Source: Patescibacteria group bacterium
GTDB taxonomy: Bacteria; Patescibacteria; Paceibacteria; UBA6257; 2-01-FULL-56-20
NCBI GenBank assembly: GCA_023484365.1
Contig: JAMDBA010000076.1
Span: 1 to 23,896, forward strand
Direction: 5' to 3'
DNA: 23,896 bases
In this document: positions 1-7,860 of the stretch, piece by piece
Position numbering within the stretch: the first letter of the stretch is position 1
How the letters are laid out: every line of letters begins with the position of its first letter
Notes under the pieces: generated by a model
Database searches by the model: none
The model's input: only the letters and a program-made list of their open reading frames with translations
Told to the model about the DNA's origin: nothing
Position numbers and translations under genes: made by a program

Positions 1-384
1 AACACCGATCTTATAGAAATCGCTCCGAAAGCCAATCCTCCCGTTGCTAAGCTTATTGCTTTTGATAAATACCGCTATCAGAAAGAAAAAGAATTAAAGA
101 AACAGCGGCTAGCCCAAAAAAGCGCCGAAATGAAACAAATTTGGATCGGCCCGAAGACCGCCCAGAACGATCTTATGGTTAAAGCCCGGCAGATAGAGAA
201 ATTCATGGAAGAAGGGAGCGCGGTAGAAATCAGGATGCGGCTCAGAGGCAGAGAAAAAGGAAATAAAGAATGGGCGCGTCAAAAACTTGCAGAATTTTTA
301 AAAATGATTACTCTTCAATATAAAGTCCTAAATGAAGAAAAAAAGAAAAGTCAGGACTTGCAAATCCAAATTAGAAAATCATGA
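1..384 (+). CDS. infC: Translation initiation factor IF-3, 5' end missing
   Basis: The reading frame is open from base 1 and ends at TGA 382-384, so the window holds about 127 C-terminal codons. IF-3 binds the 30S subunit, blocks 50S joining and checks the start codon. The visible part starts near the end of the N-terminal domain with DLIEIAPKANPPVAKL, continues into the lysine-rich linker helix (DKYRYQKEKELKKQ), and then the C-terminal domain with KQIWIGPKTAQNDLMVKA and a basic RMRLRGREKG segment. An internal ATG at 130 is not the start because homology runs upstream of it. The stop overlaps the rpmI start as ATGA, and infC-rpmI-rplT is the classic operon order. In other bacteria the operon is autoregulated by L20, but the leader that would show this lies outside the window. 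Confidence 0.95.
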   Translation, partial: NTDLIEIAPKANPPVAKLIAFDKYRYQKEKELKKQRLAQKSAEMKQIWIGPKTAQNDLMVKARQIEKFMEEGSAVEIRMRLRGREKGNKEWARQKLAEFLKMITLQYKVLNEEKKKSQDLQIQIRKS

Positions 385-542
385 AAACAAAAAAAAGCAA
401 AAGTTTCACTAAAAGGATAAGGATAACCAAAAACGGCAAAGTTATCCGCCGGCCAATGGGTGTTGACCATTTCAGAATGAGTAAACCGAAAAAATTACGC
501 CGGAGCAAAAGAAAAAATACGCCGCTTAAAACTCACTTATAA
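381..542 (+). CDS. rpmI: Large-subunit ribosomal protein bL35
   Basis: This 53-residue basic protein starts at the ATG that overlaps the infC stop (ATGA, 381-384), which implies translational coupling. It begins MKTKKSKSFTKRIRITKNGK and ends with a run rich in R and K (KKLRRSKRKNTPLKTHL). The KSFTKR-x-RIT-x-NGKV-x-RR pattern is the bL35 core. It is shorter than the usual roughly 64-66 residues because the C-terminal tail is trimmed. It lies between infC and rplT, as expected for the operon, with 6 bases to rplT. No Shine-Dalgarno is visible, consistent with coupling to infC. Identification is firm despite the short length because composition, motif and position all agree. Confidence 0.93.
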   Translation: MKTKKSKSFTKRIRITKNGKVIRRPMGVDHFRMSKPKKLRRSKRKNTPLKTHL

Positions 543-548
543 AAAATA

Positions 549-893
549 ATGACTAGAGTAAAAAGAGGAACAATCGCAAATAAAAAAAGAAGAAAGGTAT
601 TAAAGCTTACCAAAGGTTTTCGTTGGGATAGAAAATCAAAAGAACGCGCCGCCAAAGAGGCGCTGCTCCACGCTTTAAGCCGGTCATTCAGGGGACGCAA
701 AGAAAAGAAAAGAAATTACCGCGCTCTTTGGAACGTAAAAATAAATTCCGCCGTAAGAGAGGAAGGATTAAACTATTCTTCATTTATTGATAAACTCAAA
801 AAAGCCAATATTAAATTAGACAGAAAAATTCTCGCCGACTTAGCCGAACACGAACCGAAAATATTTAAGGATATAATTAATAAAATTAAATAA
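549..893 (+). CDS. rplT: Large-subunit ribosomal protein bL20
   Basis: This 114-residue protein has the standard bL20 length. The N-terminus TRVKRGTIANKKRRKVLKL is the extended basic tail that threads into 23S rRNA, followed by KGFRWDRKSKERAAKEALLHAL and the globular part ending in HEPKIFKDIINKIK. It binds early in 50S assembly and represses its own operon in well-studied bacteria. It starts 6 bases after the rpmI stop with no clear Shine-Dalgarno. A hairpin at 911-934 follows, so it is the last gene of the operon. Confidence 0.96.
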   Translation: MTRVKRGTIANKKRRKVLKLTKGFRWDRKSKERAAKEALLHALSRSFRGRKEKKRNYRALWNVKINSAVREEGLNYSSFIDKLKKANIKLDRKILADLAEHEPKIFKDIINKIK

Positions 894-910
894 ACCCCTC
901 CCGCTCTATC

Positions 911-936
911 AATCCCGCCCCAAAAGGCGGGATTTT
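911..936 (+). terminator. Hairpin after rplT, probable terminator
   Basis: A 9-bp perfect stem (AATCCCGCC at 911-919 with GGCGGGATT at 926-934) has a 6-base loop and is followed by only a short T tract. It ends the infC operon on the plus strand and lies 18 bases from the convergent holA stop. The reverse direction lacks a T run, so termination is probably one-way. Confidence 0.65.
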
Positions 937-953
937 GAATTTTGCTTTAAACT

Positions 954-1745
954 CTAATTATTAATTATTATTCCCAGCAGCGCTTCTTCGTATTCAAGCT
1001 TCCCCGATTTTACAAGCAAATCCATTTTAGCGAATTCCGGCAGCTTTTGCGGCCAAATAGCCGACAAGACATTAAAAATTTTTCCTTCGCTTTCGCTCTT
1101 TAAAAGCGCTTCTAAGCCGCTCAAACGCCGGCCAGCAGAAGCGGACTTTAACTCTTGAAGCAAAGTCCAAAAATCAATCGGCATTTGAGAGTTTAGAAAT
1201 TCCAAATCTTTTTTGTCTAAATTTTTATTTTCTAAAAAACTTAATTTTTCCAGCTCTGTTGCCAGCCGCCAAGTATCGTTTTGGAACAATCTTGCCAAAA
1301 ATTCAATGGCGAACGGAGTCAATTTTAATCCTTTTTCGGCAGATTTTTTTTGGATAAATTTCTTAAAATCCGCCGGCGGGAGATAATTAAATTCCTGAAC
1401 TACAACCGGTTTTTTAAGCAAAAATTTCAAATCGGCCGGCAAGGTTCCGTTTTCAGATATTAAAATATGATTAGATTTGTCGGCGGCGGCTAATTTCAAA
1501 ATAGGAACAAGATGTTTTTTCCTGTCTTCAGCCTTAATAATTGAGATATTTTTTAAAACCGACAGCTTGGCATCTTCAAAAATAGAACGATTAATAATAA
1601 AATTCTGAAGCTCTGAAACATTATCATCATCAAAATCAAAGTTTTTGAGGTTCAAAAATTTCTTCTTCTTTCGGTATTCCGCGACAATTTCCTTCTTTTT
1701 TTCTTCACGACGAAAGTCGTCGGGGCCAATTAAAAGAATAATCAT
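954..1745 (-). CDS. holA: DNA polymerase III delta subunit (clamp loader)
   Basis: HolA-like proteins open the beta clamp within the clamp loader. I place the start at 1745, giving 263 residues (MIILLIGPDDFRREEKKKEI), because that ATG overlaps the mutM stop as ATGA and gives the usual HolA beginning of a strand followed by a G-x-D-x-F motif. A start seven codons upstream at 1766 lies deeper inside mutM. Other family-like segments are NHILISENGTLPADLKFLLKK, FNYLPPADFKKFIQKKSAEKG and a helical C-terminal collar region (NDTWRLATELEKLSFL, then LQELKSASAGRRLSGLEALL). The length is below the typical 330-340 residues, mainly at the C-terminus, in line with the compact proteins here. HolA sequences diverge strongly, so confidence rests on the pattern of short motifs rather than on a catalytic signature. 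Confidence 0.75.
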   Translation of the reverse strand: MIILLIGPDDFRREEKKKEIVAEYRKKKKFLNLKNFDFDDDNVSELQNFIINRSIFEDAKLSVLKNISIIKAEDRKKHLVPILKLAAADKSNHILISENGTLPADLKFLLKKPVVVQEFNYLPPADFKKFIQKKSAEKGLKLTPFAIEFLARLFQNDTWRLATELEKLSFLENKNLDKKDLEFLNSQMPIDFWTLLQELKSASAGRRLSGLEALLKSESEGKIFNVLSAIWPQKLPEFAKMDLLVKSGKLEYEEALLGIIINN

Positions 1746-2614
1746 AATTTCTGGCAAACCGGACAAAAATGAGCCGACCGGCCGCCCATTTTAGCGCGCT
1801 CAATCATCGCGCCGCATCGCGGGCAAGCTTTTCCTTCGCGACGATAAACATTTAGAACATCGCCAAATTTCCCTTTTTGGCCGGCGGTGTCCCGAAAATC
1901 GCTCGTTGAAGTCCCCCGCAGCCTCAACGCTTTGGTTAGTATTTTCCTAATCGCGGAATAAATTCTTTTTGTTTCTGAATCAGTTAAAGAGTTGGCGGCA
2001 CGGAAAGGGTGAACTTTGGCTTCCCATAAAATTTCGTCTGAATAGATATTGCCGATGCCGGAAATTTTTTCCTGATCCATCAGAACCGCTTTTATTTTCC
2101 TCTTTTCTTTTTTGATGATTGACCGGAATTTTTCAAGGGTAAATTCTTTTGAGAAAGGCTCAACTCCCAGTTTTTTTAATTCCGGTATTTGCTCAATGAT
2201 ATTTTTTGGCCCCAATAAAACCTTGGCAAATTTCCTTAAATCAGACAGGGCGAGCATTTCACCATTGTTAAGAAAAAAAATTAAATGAATGTAGCCGTTT
2301 ACTTTTTCGTCAAAATAACGGTCTAGCTCGCTTTTCCAGCCCGATTTTGTTTTTTGCCATTTCCCCACTAATAAATGACCTGTCATTTTCTGATGAATTA
2401 AAAGCAGCTTATCTCCGCTCAAATATATGAGAATATTTTTGGCGCGTCTGCGCGCCGATAAAATTTTCTCATTTTTTATATTTTTTTCAAATTCATTAGG
2501 CTTGGGTTTTTTTATCATTTTCGGCCAATCAAACCACGCGCCGGTTATTTTAAGCCCAATTATTTTTTTATTCAGGTCGTTGACGGTTGTCTGGACCTCT
2601 GGAAGCTCTGGCAT
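1742..2614 (-). CDS. mutM: Formamidopyrimidine-DNA glycosylase
   Basis: MutM/Fpg removes oxidised purines such as 8-oxoguanine and nicks the abasic site by beta,delta-elimination. The 290-residue protein begins MPELPEVQTT: Pro2 is the Schiff-base nucleophile and Glu3 the general acid. Lys59 (RRRAKNILIYL) matches the conserved catalytic lysine, IHQKMTGHL is the strand that inserts into DNA, and KISGIGNIYSDEILW is the helix-two-turn-helix. The C-terminal zinc finger is intact, with cysteines 264, 267, 284 and 287 around KMGGRSAHF. It lies 8 bases after the histidine kinase stop and overlaps holA by 4 bases, so it is probably co-transcribed with both. Length is slightly above the usual 270. Confidence 0.97.
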   Translation of the reverse strand: MPELPEVQTTVNDLNKKIIGLKITGAWFDWPKMIKKPKPNEFEKNIKNEKILSARRRAKNILIYLSGDKLLLIHQKMTGHLLVGKWQKTKSGWKSELDRYFDEKVNGYIHLIFFLNNGEMLALSDLRKFAKVLLGPKNIIEQIPELKKLGVEPFSKEFTLEKFRSIIKKEKRKIKAVLMDQEKISGIGNIYSDEILWEAKVHPFRAANSLTDSETKRIYSAIRKILTKALRLRGTSTSDFRDTAGQKGKFGDVLNVYRREGKACPRCGAMIERAKMGGRSAHFCPVCQKL

Positions 2615-2622
2615 CCCGATAT

Positions 2623-3954
2623 CTATTGGCTAAATGAAGCCTCGCGACGCGGAACAAGGTTTGGATCGGTAGGCAAAGTAAAATAAAATACGCTGCCATG
2701 ATTAAGTTCTGACTCCGCCCATATTTTTCCTCCATGAGCCTCAACTATGTTTTTGGCGATATAAAGCCCCAAGCCCGTTCCTTCTGTTTGAGTCTCAACA
2801 GCGTTTCCGGCTCGGAAAAATTTGGTAAATAATTTACCTAAATCTTCTTCCGAAATGCCGATGCCCGTATCTTTGATGCTGACTTCAAGATACGGCTGAC
2901 CTTCTAATTGCTTAATACCAACCGTGACTTCACCATTAGTGACGTTATAACGAATAGCGTTGCTTAAAAGATTAGAAAAAACCATTCCCAGCTTCTCAAC
3001 ATCAATTAAAACCTTAGGCAATGGCGCGCTCGGCCGATCAAAATAAACTTTGATACCCAGCTGTTTCGCCTGCACTTCCGCTTCTTTTAAAATTTTTTCC
3101 GTAAAATCAATAACGTCAGCCTCTTCAAAATTATAATTATAACGGCCCTCTTCAAGCGTTGCGGCGCCCAAAAGGTCATTGACTATTTTGATCATCTTCT
3201 CCGAAAGCTCAAGTCCATCCTGGGCGAATTTTTTATTGTCTTCGCTTAAACTTTGGTCCTTGCTGAAACTTTCAAATATCCAACGCAAGCTGGTTAGGGG
3301 TGTCCGCAATTGGTGCGAAGCGACTGTTAAAAACTCGCTTTTTGAATTCAAAAGCTGAACATCGCGGGTCTGATCGCGGACTATTTTGACGAAACCGAGC
3401 GTTTGGCCGTTTAGATCTTTAATAGGCGAAGAAGCCACCCGAAACTCCAGATCTGGATCTTTAAAACTCAAATCAACAACCTGCGGATAAGCGCCTGGCT
3501 CGGAGCGATTAACCATCATCGGCGCAAGAGCCGGAAAAAGAGTTTTTACCAGCAAACTATATTTCGGATTTTGGATGTCCTGCGGCGAGAATTCCTGTCC
3601 AACCGCCTCTTTGTCGCTGATATTAAAAATATTTTCAGCCGCCTTGCTGAAAACTAAAATTTTGAAATTCTGGTCGTAAGCGATAACGCCGTCAGTCAGC
3701 CCGCCAATAACGCTTTGGAGCTGCTGCTTTTCGCGGCGAACTTCAAGGTTTGACTTGGTTAAGCTTAAGCTGTTTATAAAAGTTATAACGATAATAACCA
3801 ACAAAATGCCAATGCTCCAAAATGCCAGAACCAAAGGAAAATAAAAAGCGCTAATAACGCTTAAAATAATTAATAACGGCAGGAAAATCCAGAAAATTCT
3901 CATTTCGGGCAACCGTAAATAAATCAAAAAAGTATTCTTGAATTTCCTTAGCAT
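2623..3954 (-). CDS. Membrane sensor histidine kinase with PAS domain
   Basis: This is a sensor kinase with two closely spaced membrane helices at its N-terminus (IFWIFLPLLIILSVISAFYF and LVLAFWSIGILLVIIVITFI) and almost no external domain, then a PAS domain (DGVIAYDQNFKILVFSKAAE). The HisKA phospho-acceptor box is SEFLTVASHQLRTPLTSLRW, and the ATPase domain carries the N box (NLLSNAIRYN), G1 (DTGIGI), F box (FTKFF) and G2 (GTGLGLYIAK). It probably senses a cytoplasmic or membrane signal. No response regulator is in the window, so it is an orphan here. The start is uncertain: ATG at 3954 (443 residues) is preferred, but a TTG at 3990 in the same frame gives 455. Neither has a Shine-Dalgarno. 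A TATAAT box lies at 4005-4010. It heads a probable unit with mutM and holA. Confidence 0.93.
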   Translation of the reverse strand: MLRKFKNTFLIYLRLPEMRIFWIFLPLLIILSVISAFYFPLVLAFWSIGILLVIIVITFINSLSLTKSNLEVRREKQQLQSVIGGLTDGVIAYDQNFKILVFSKAAENIFNISDKEAVGQEFSPQDIQNPKYSLLVKTLFPALAPMMVNRSEPGAYPQVVDLSFKDPDLEFRVASSPIKDLNGQTLGFVKIVRDQTRDVQLLNSKSEFLTVASHQLRTPLTSLRWIFESFSKDQSLSEDNKKFAQDGLELSEKMIKIVNDLLGAATLEEGRYNYNFEEADVIDFTEKILKEAEVQAKQLGIKVYFDRPSAPLPKVLIDVEKLGMVFSNLLSNAIRYNVTNGEVTVGIKQLEGQPYLEVSIKDTGIGISEEDLGKLFTKFFRAGNAVETQTEGTGLGLYIAKNIVEAHGGKIWAESELNHGSVFYFTLPTDPNLVPRREASFSQ

Positions 3955-4004
3955 TAACTTAATTTTATTATCTTTACCCCTAAACAGCAAACCGGTAATT
4001 AACT

Positions 4005-4010
4005 ATTATA
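4005..4010 (-). promoter_or_regulatory. Possible -10 box for the histidine kinase unit
   Basis: A perfect TATAAT on the minus strand lies in the short gap between the 421-residue gene and the kinase. I see no good -35 at 16-18 bases, so this is tentative. Confidence 0.3.
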
Positions 4011-4029
4011 AATTAGGATTTAATTAAAT

Positions 4030-5295
4030 TTAACCAAATAAAAACCTTGGTTTTTTTGGATGTTCAACATAAAGACTTCCTTCTTTTTTAATTATTTTAA
4101 ATGCCCTTTTCACGCTACCATCGGAAACATAAGTATCATATTCAATTTTGGGAGGCTTAAGAAAGAGATCTTTAGCCCAATCAATAGAAGGATGTATGCC
4201 CGCTTCTCTAAACGCCTGTTTTATAAACTTTCCGGCAACCTCGTAATCGCCGACCGGCTTTTTCCAGGAACGCACCCTGATTTCTTTATTCGGATAAGTT
4301 ATTATTCCCGCCGGCTCTTTTTTATTCGCCGCCATAATTTTTTTCAATATATCGGCGTCAAACTCATTGCAAAAGACAAAAGTTTTATTAATATCAACCA
4401 TCGGCATTTCTTTTTCTGGATAAACGCCCCAATCTTTTGGAGTCGGTTTGGATATATTAAGATCTTTGTCGTAAGAACGAGGAACTAGTCTGACTTCGTA
4501 TTTTGCCGATCTCCAAGGAACAACTAAATCATAATTATCCGTAAGCGCTGTTTCTGGAGCGACCAAAAAACCGATGAGGTGCTTTGAGTCGCCCGTTAGA
4601 ACTCTAACGTCATTCATATTAAAAGAAATTCCTGCGCCGCCATCATGCCCCCACTCTACGTTTTTTTCTTTAGCAATCTCTAAACTGCTTAAAATTTTTC
4701 CCGACTCAATGATCATCAGAGAATTTTTAGCGCTGGCGGTATGAAGCAAAAAATTTCCGCTGGGAAAATTTTTTCTTAAAATTTCTTTTTGCTCCGGAGA
4801 AAGCTCGCCTCCTAAATTAATTGTCTTTTTATCAAGATCCGACTTGATTTCCGGATCTATCGGCTTATTACCTATTGATTCCAAAAATAATTTATTAATT
4901 TTCTCCTTTTGAACTTTTAATGCCTCTCTCAACACTTCTCCATAAATCTCTAAAAGAGAGGCTCTGTCTTTGCTGTAGCTATTGATTGCCTTTTGCCGCT
5001 GAGCGGCATTGCGCGCGGCATTTAAATCAATATTTAAATCCGCCAATGGTTCGCGTAAATATTGGAGAGATAATTGGTCAAGGTTTTTTAGCGACTCAGT
5101 TTCGCTTTTTTTAATCTCGTTAAACTCATTGGGCGAACCACCCGATGAATCGTCAGACAAACTATCATAAGCTCTTAAAAAATTGTAGACGAGACCGATC
5201 TGTTCTCCTAATTCGTCAAAACTTTTTCCTTTTATAAACTTTTCTTTTTCTTTAATTACAGGTTCTTCTTTTGGAGTAAAATTAATCTTCTCCAT
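4030..5295 (-). CDS. Unrecognised 421-residue protein, possibly ART-like
   Basis: I cannot name this protein. Residues 1-175 are charged and largely helical (KSFDELGEQIGLVYNFLRAY, and LLEIYGEVLREALKVQKEKI), looking like a coiled or helical-bundle platform. From residue 181 the composition changes to a globular strand-rich domain: NFLLHTASAKNSLMIIESGK, GHDGGAGISFN, KHLIGFLVAPETAL and AKYEVRLVP. An H-T pair followed by a helix ending in ESG, a glycine-rich G-x-S-F strand, and a later glutamate strand (His185, Phe225, Glu267) loosely recalls ADP-ribosyltransferase folds, in which H, Y and E line the NAD pocket. This is inference only. No signal peptide or membrane helix is seen, so it is probably cytoplasmic. 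It starts 36 bases after the exonuclease stop, possibly within the ruvB unit. Confidence 0.8.
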   Translation of the reverse strand: MEKINFTPKEEPVIKEKEKFIKGKSFDELGEQIGLVYNFLRAYDSLSDDSSGGSPNEFNEIKKSETESLKNLDQLSLQYLREPLADLNIDLNAARNAAQRQKAINSYSKDRASLLEIYGEVLREALKVQKEKINKLFLESIGNKPIDPEIKSDLDKKTINLGGELSPEQKEILRKNFPSGNFLLHTASAKNSLMIIESGKILSSLEIAKEKNVEWGHDGGAGISFNMNDVRVLTGDSKHLIGFLVAPETALTDNYDLVVPWRSAKYEVRLVPRSYDKDLNISKPTPKDWGVYPEKEMPMVDINKTFVFCNEFDADILKKIMAANKKEPAGIITYPNKEIRVRSWKKPVGDYEVAGKFIKQAFREAGIHPSIDWAKDLFLKPPKIEYDTYVSDGSVKRAFKIIKKEGSLYVEHPKKPRFLFG

Positions 5296-5331
5296 AATTT
5301 CAATTTACATCAATTCTGCCTTTTGGTCTAT

Positions 5332-6264
5332 CTAAAATAAGCTCTTCTGTTTTCCGCCTTTGTTCACATCTGCTTCGCCCCGATCATTATCCTTTTCTGA
5401 TTTTTTCATCCTTTCCAAAATCGCCTTAAAGCCTAGCTTTCCGAAATATTCTTCAATTTCCGGTTCTTTTGTTTTTAACTCTTCAATATTTTTAATTTCC
5501 AAAGGCGCCTCGTGGTTTAAAACAACCAGCCGCCGCGAGAGCTCGGCTTCGTTTTTAAAAGGAGCTAATTTTTTCTCAATTTTAGGGTCGTCTTTAAGAT
5601 GGGAAAAAACATTATCCAGCGTCCCGTATTTCTGGATTAAAGTCGTGGCAGTTTTAGGCCCGACGCCAGGCACGCCTTTAATGTTGTCCGATGGATCGCC
5701 AACCATCGCTTTATAATCAATCAGCTGTTCCGGCTCCAGGCCATACTGATCTTTGACCATCGCGCGGTCATAAATTATCGTTTCGCTTACCCCTTTTTTA
5801 AAAGCCTCAACGACAATTTTATTATCATCAACTAATTGAAGTGTGTCGCGGTCGCCTGTTAAGATAACTATTTTCAAGTCCAGCTCTTTTTTGAATTTGT
5901 AAGCCAGTGTCGCTATTAAGTCATCAGCTTCAAAACTAGGCATTTCAAAAGTTTTAATTCCGAATTTTTGAAAGAAATTATGCGCCTCAATTATCTGCGA
6001 AATAAGCTCGTTGGGCGCCGCCGGCCGCTGAGCTTTGTATTCTTTATATTCTTTTTTCCGGAAAGTCGGTTCCGGCCGGTCAAAAAGCGCCGCGGCGAAA
6101 TCAGGCCGCTCTTTCCAAAGTTTCAAAAAAACGTTCGCCATGCCGTAAATTGCGCCGATTGGCTGTTTTTCGGAAGTAGTAAAAGGCGGCAAAGCGTGAA
6201 AACAGCGGTGAATTATTGAATTGGCGTCTATCAGCAAAAGAGTTCTTGCTTTTTCTTTGGTCAT
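5332..6264 (-). CDS. Stand-alone 5'-3' exonuclease (PolA N-terminal type)
   Basis: This is a flap and 5'-3' exonuclease of the DNA polymerase I N-terminal family, expected to remove RNA primers and 5' flaps. The 310 residues contain the metal-binding PIN-like core: LLLIDANSIIHRCFHAL with Asp13, FEADDLIATLA, ILTGDRDTLQL, then YKAMVGDPSDNIKGVPGVGP with the helix-three-turn-helix that contacts DNA. There is no polymerase domain, and the gene ends naturally after a low-complexity charged tail. The last six residues, KQKSLF, resemble a beta-clamp binding motif of the Q-x-x-L-F type. The start ATG overlaps the tsaE stop as ATGA, implying coupling. The gene follows ruvB and tsaE. Confidence 0.93.
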   Translation of the reverse strand: MTKEKARTLLLIDANSIIHRCFHALPPFTTSEKQPIGAIYGMANVFLKLWKERPDFAAALFDRPEPTFRKKEYKEYKAQRPAAPNELISQIIEAHNFFQKFGIKTFEMPSFEADDLIATLAYKFKKELDLKIVILTGDRDTLQLVDDNKIVVEAFKKGVSETIIYDRAMVKDQYGLEPEQLIDYKAMVGDPSDNIKGVPGVGPKTATTLIQKYGTLDNVFSHLKDDPKIEKKLAPFKNEAELSRRLVVLNHEAPLEIKNIEELKTKEPEIEEYFGKLGFKAILERMKKSEKDNDRGEADVNKGGKQKSLF

Positions 6265-6710
6265 AATAATATTTTTATTTTACGATCTGTTGGTTTTTTT
6301 CCGTAATTAAATTTTAACCAGATAATTTTTGAAGGTAAAATCGGCTTTATTTTCTCCGCCCACTCTATTAAAACAATATTTGAAGGACTGTTGGTCATTT
6401 CAGCGAAACCCAGCTTTTTCAAAGCCGCCGGTTTTTTTAGCCGGTAAGCATCAATATGAAAAACATTCTTGACGTTTTTGTGTCTTAGCGGGAATCTTTT
6501 AATAAGCAAAAAAGTAGGGCTGGTAATTCTTTTTTTTATGCCCAAACCCTTGGCGAATCCCTGGATAAAAGTAGTTTTACCGCTTCCTAAATTGCCGCTC
6601 AAAGCTAAAACAACAGCCTTCCTAGAAGGCTTGATTTTAAGGATTCTTTTGGCTAAATTAAAACCTAATTTTTTAGTCTGGCTCGCGGAAGAGCTTTGAT
6701 ATTTTTTCAT
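6261..6710 (-). CDS. tsaE: tRNA threonylcarbamoyladenosine synthesis ATPase TsaE
   Basis: TsaE is the small ATPase that works with TsaB and TsaD to place t6A at position 37 of ANN-decoding tRNAs. The 149 residues contain the P-loop ALSGNLGSGKTTFIQGFA (Lys45), then the diagnostic ITSPTFLLIKRF and HIDAYRLKKP motifs and LIEWAEKIKPILP near the end. The length is typical for the family. It lies 14 bases after ruvB and overlaps the exonuclease start by 4 bases. The only upstream sequence is AAAAGCAA, so there is no Shine-Dalgarno. TsaB and TsaD are not in the window. Confidence 0.94.
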   Translation of the reverse strand: MKKYQSSSASQTKKLGFNLAKRILKIKPSRKAVVLALSGNLGSGKTTFIQGFAKGLGIKKRITSPTFLLIKRFPLRHKNVKNVFHIDAYRLKKPAALKKLGFAEMTNSPSNIVLIEWAEKIKPILPSKIIWLKFNYGKKPTDRKIKILL

Positions 6711-6724
6711 TTGCTTTTAGAACG

Positions 6725-7726
6725 CTAAATCAACCCGCCCGGATTTTTCAAATTAAGATGTTTGTAAGCGGCGGGCAAAACTACGCGACCAGCAGACGTC
6801 CTTTTAATAAATCCTAAACTCATTAAAAACGGTTCGTAAATTTCTTCAATTACTCCTTTTTCATCGCTTAAAGCGGCAGCCAAAGTATTTATACCCACCG
6901 GTCCGCCGCCGAATTTTTCAATAATAATAGTCAAAAGACGCCTGTCAGCCGGCTCAAGGCCAAGCTCGTCTACCTCCATAAGCTCTAGAGCGCTCCGAAC
7001 CACCTCTTCGTCAACTTTTTTGAGATTATTAACCTCCGCAAAATCTCTTATTCTTTTTAAAAGTCTGTTAGCTACCCGTGGAGTAGCACGGGAAGCTTTT
7101 GCTAATTTTTTGGCGCCTTCAGCCGAAAGCGGGACATTTAAGATTTTCGCCGAGCGCGAAATTATCGCTTCAATATCTTCGGGAGCATAATAATCAAGGT
7201 TAAAAATAGCGCCGAATCGCGACCTTAAAGGACTAGAGAGCAAATCAAGCCTTGTTGTTGCCGCCACCAAAGTGAAAGGCGGCAAATCTAAGGAAAGCGT
7301 TCTGGCGCTTGGACCCTTGCCGACAACCAAATGCAGTTTGCGGCTTTCCATCGCCGGATAAAGTACTTCTTCAATCAAGGGATTAAGGCGATGCACTTCA
7401 TCAATAAACAAAATTTCGTGCGGCTCAAGATTTGTTAAAATCGCCGCCAAATCGCCTACTTTCTCCAGCGCCGGACCGGAAGTTACTTTAACGGAAGAAC
7501 CGAGTTCTTTGGATGTTAAATAAGCTAAAGTGGTCTTTCCTAGTCCAGCCGGACCAGAAAAAATAACGTGATCCATCGCTTCACCCCTCTTTTTGGCAGC
7601 CTCAATGATAACCCGAAGATGTTTTTTTGTTTTTTGCTGGCCAATATAATCTTCCCATGCTGTTGGTCTTAAAATTTGGTCAACAGTCTGGTCTTCAGAC
7701 GTGTTTTTTATTATTTTTTTAGCCAT
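6725..7726 (-). CDS. ruvB: Holliday junction branch-migration helicase RuvB
   Basis: RuvB is the AAA+ motor that drives branch migration with RuvA. The 333 residues start with a short tail, then LRPTAWEDYIGQQKTKKHL, Walker A FSGPAGLGKTTLAYL, Walker B HEILFIDEVHRLNPLIEE, sensor AATTRLDLLSSPLRSRFG with the arginine finger, and a C-terminal winged-helix region (DRRLLTIIIEKFGGGPVGIN, then IEEIYEPFLMSLGFIKRTS). The start is fixed by the ATG directly downstream of an extended -10 box (7731-7739), leaving no room for a Shine-Dalgarno. It heads a minus-strand unit with tsaE and the exonuclease. RuvA and RuvC are not present in the window. Confidence 0.98.
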   Translation of the reverse strand: MAKKIIKNTSEDQTVDQILRPTAWEDYIGQQKTKKHLRVIIEAAKKRGEAMDHVIFSGPAGLGKTTLAYLTSKELGSSVKVTSGPALEKVGDLAAILTNLEPHEILFIDEVHRLNPLIEEVLYPAMESRKLHLVVGKGPSARTLSLDLPPFTLVAATTRLDLLSSPLRSRFGAIFNLDYYAPEDIEAIISRSAKILNVPLSAEGAKKLAKASRATPRVANRLLKRIRDFAEVNNLKKVDEEVVRSALELMEVDELGLEPADRRLLTIIIEKFGGGPVGINTLAAALSDEKGVIEEIYEPFLMSLGFIKRTSAGRVVLPAAYKHLNLKNPGGLI

Positions 7727-7730
7727 GCCT

Positions 7731-7739
7731 AGTATATCA
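7731..7739 (-). promoter_or_regulatory. Extended -10 abutting the ruvB start
   Basis: The minus strand reads TTGATATACTAGGC then ATG, giving an extended -10 (TGATATACT) only 4 bases before the start codon. The same string, with one change, precedes pilB. Transcription from it would give a leaderless mRNA. No TTGACA-like -35 is seen at 17 bases. Confidence 0.6.
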
Positions 7740-7850
7740 ATCTTAATTGCCGATTTCAGCGGTAAAAAAATGACCTTTAGTTTGAAACAATCTTGATTCT
7801 TTGATGTAGATTTTTATTATCATGCTATTTTTCAATATTGAGGTTGTATT
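7731..7850 (-). repeat. Promoter region related to the one upstream of pilB
   Basis: This segment aligns imperfectly with 9759-9880. Shared landmarks in order are AGTATATCAA, a small inverted repeat (7749-7764), GACCTTT (7772), TAGATTT and TTGTATT (7844-7850). The inverted repeats differ in sequence but each can pair. It looks like a duplicated or shared regulatory region rather than chance similarity. Confidence 0.5.
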
Positions 7851-7860
7851 ACTGGGCATA

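Noticed and set aside
1745..1766. Upstream start for holA at 1766
   Set aside because: It would extend into mutM by 25 bases, and the ATGA overlap at 1742-1745 gives a start that fits the family.
4060..4488. Plus-strand ORF of 142 codons inside the 421-residue gene
   Set aside because: It is the antisense of a longer frame, rich in F, I and R as expected for a shadow, and has no initiation signals.
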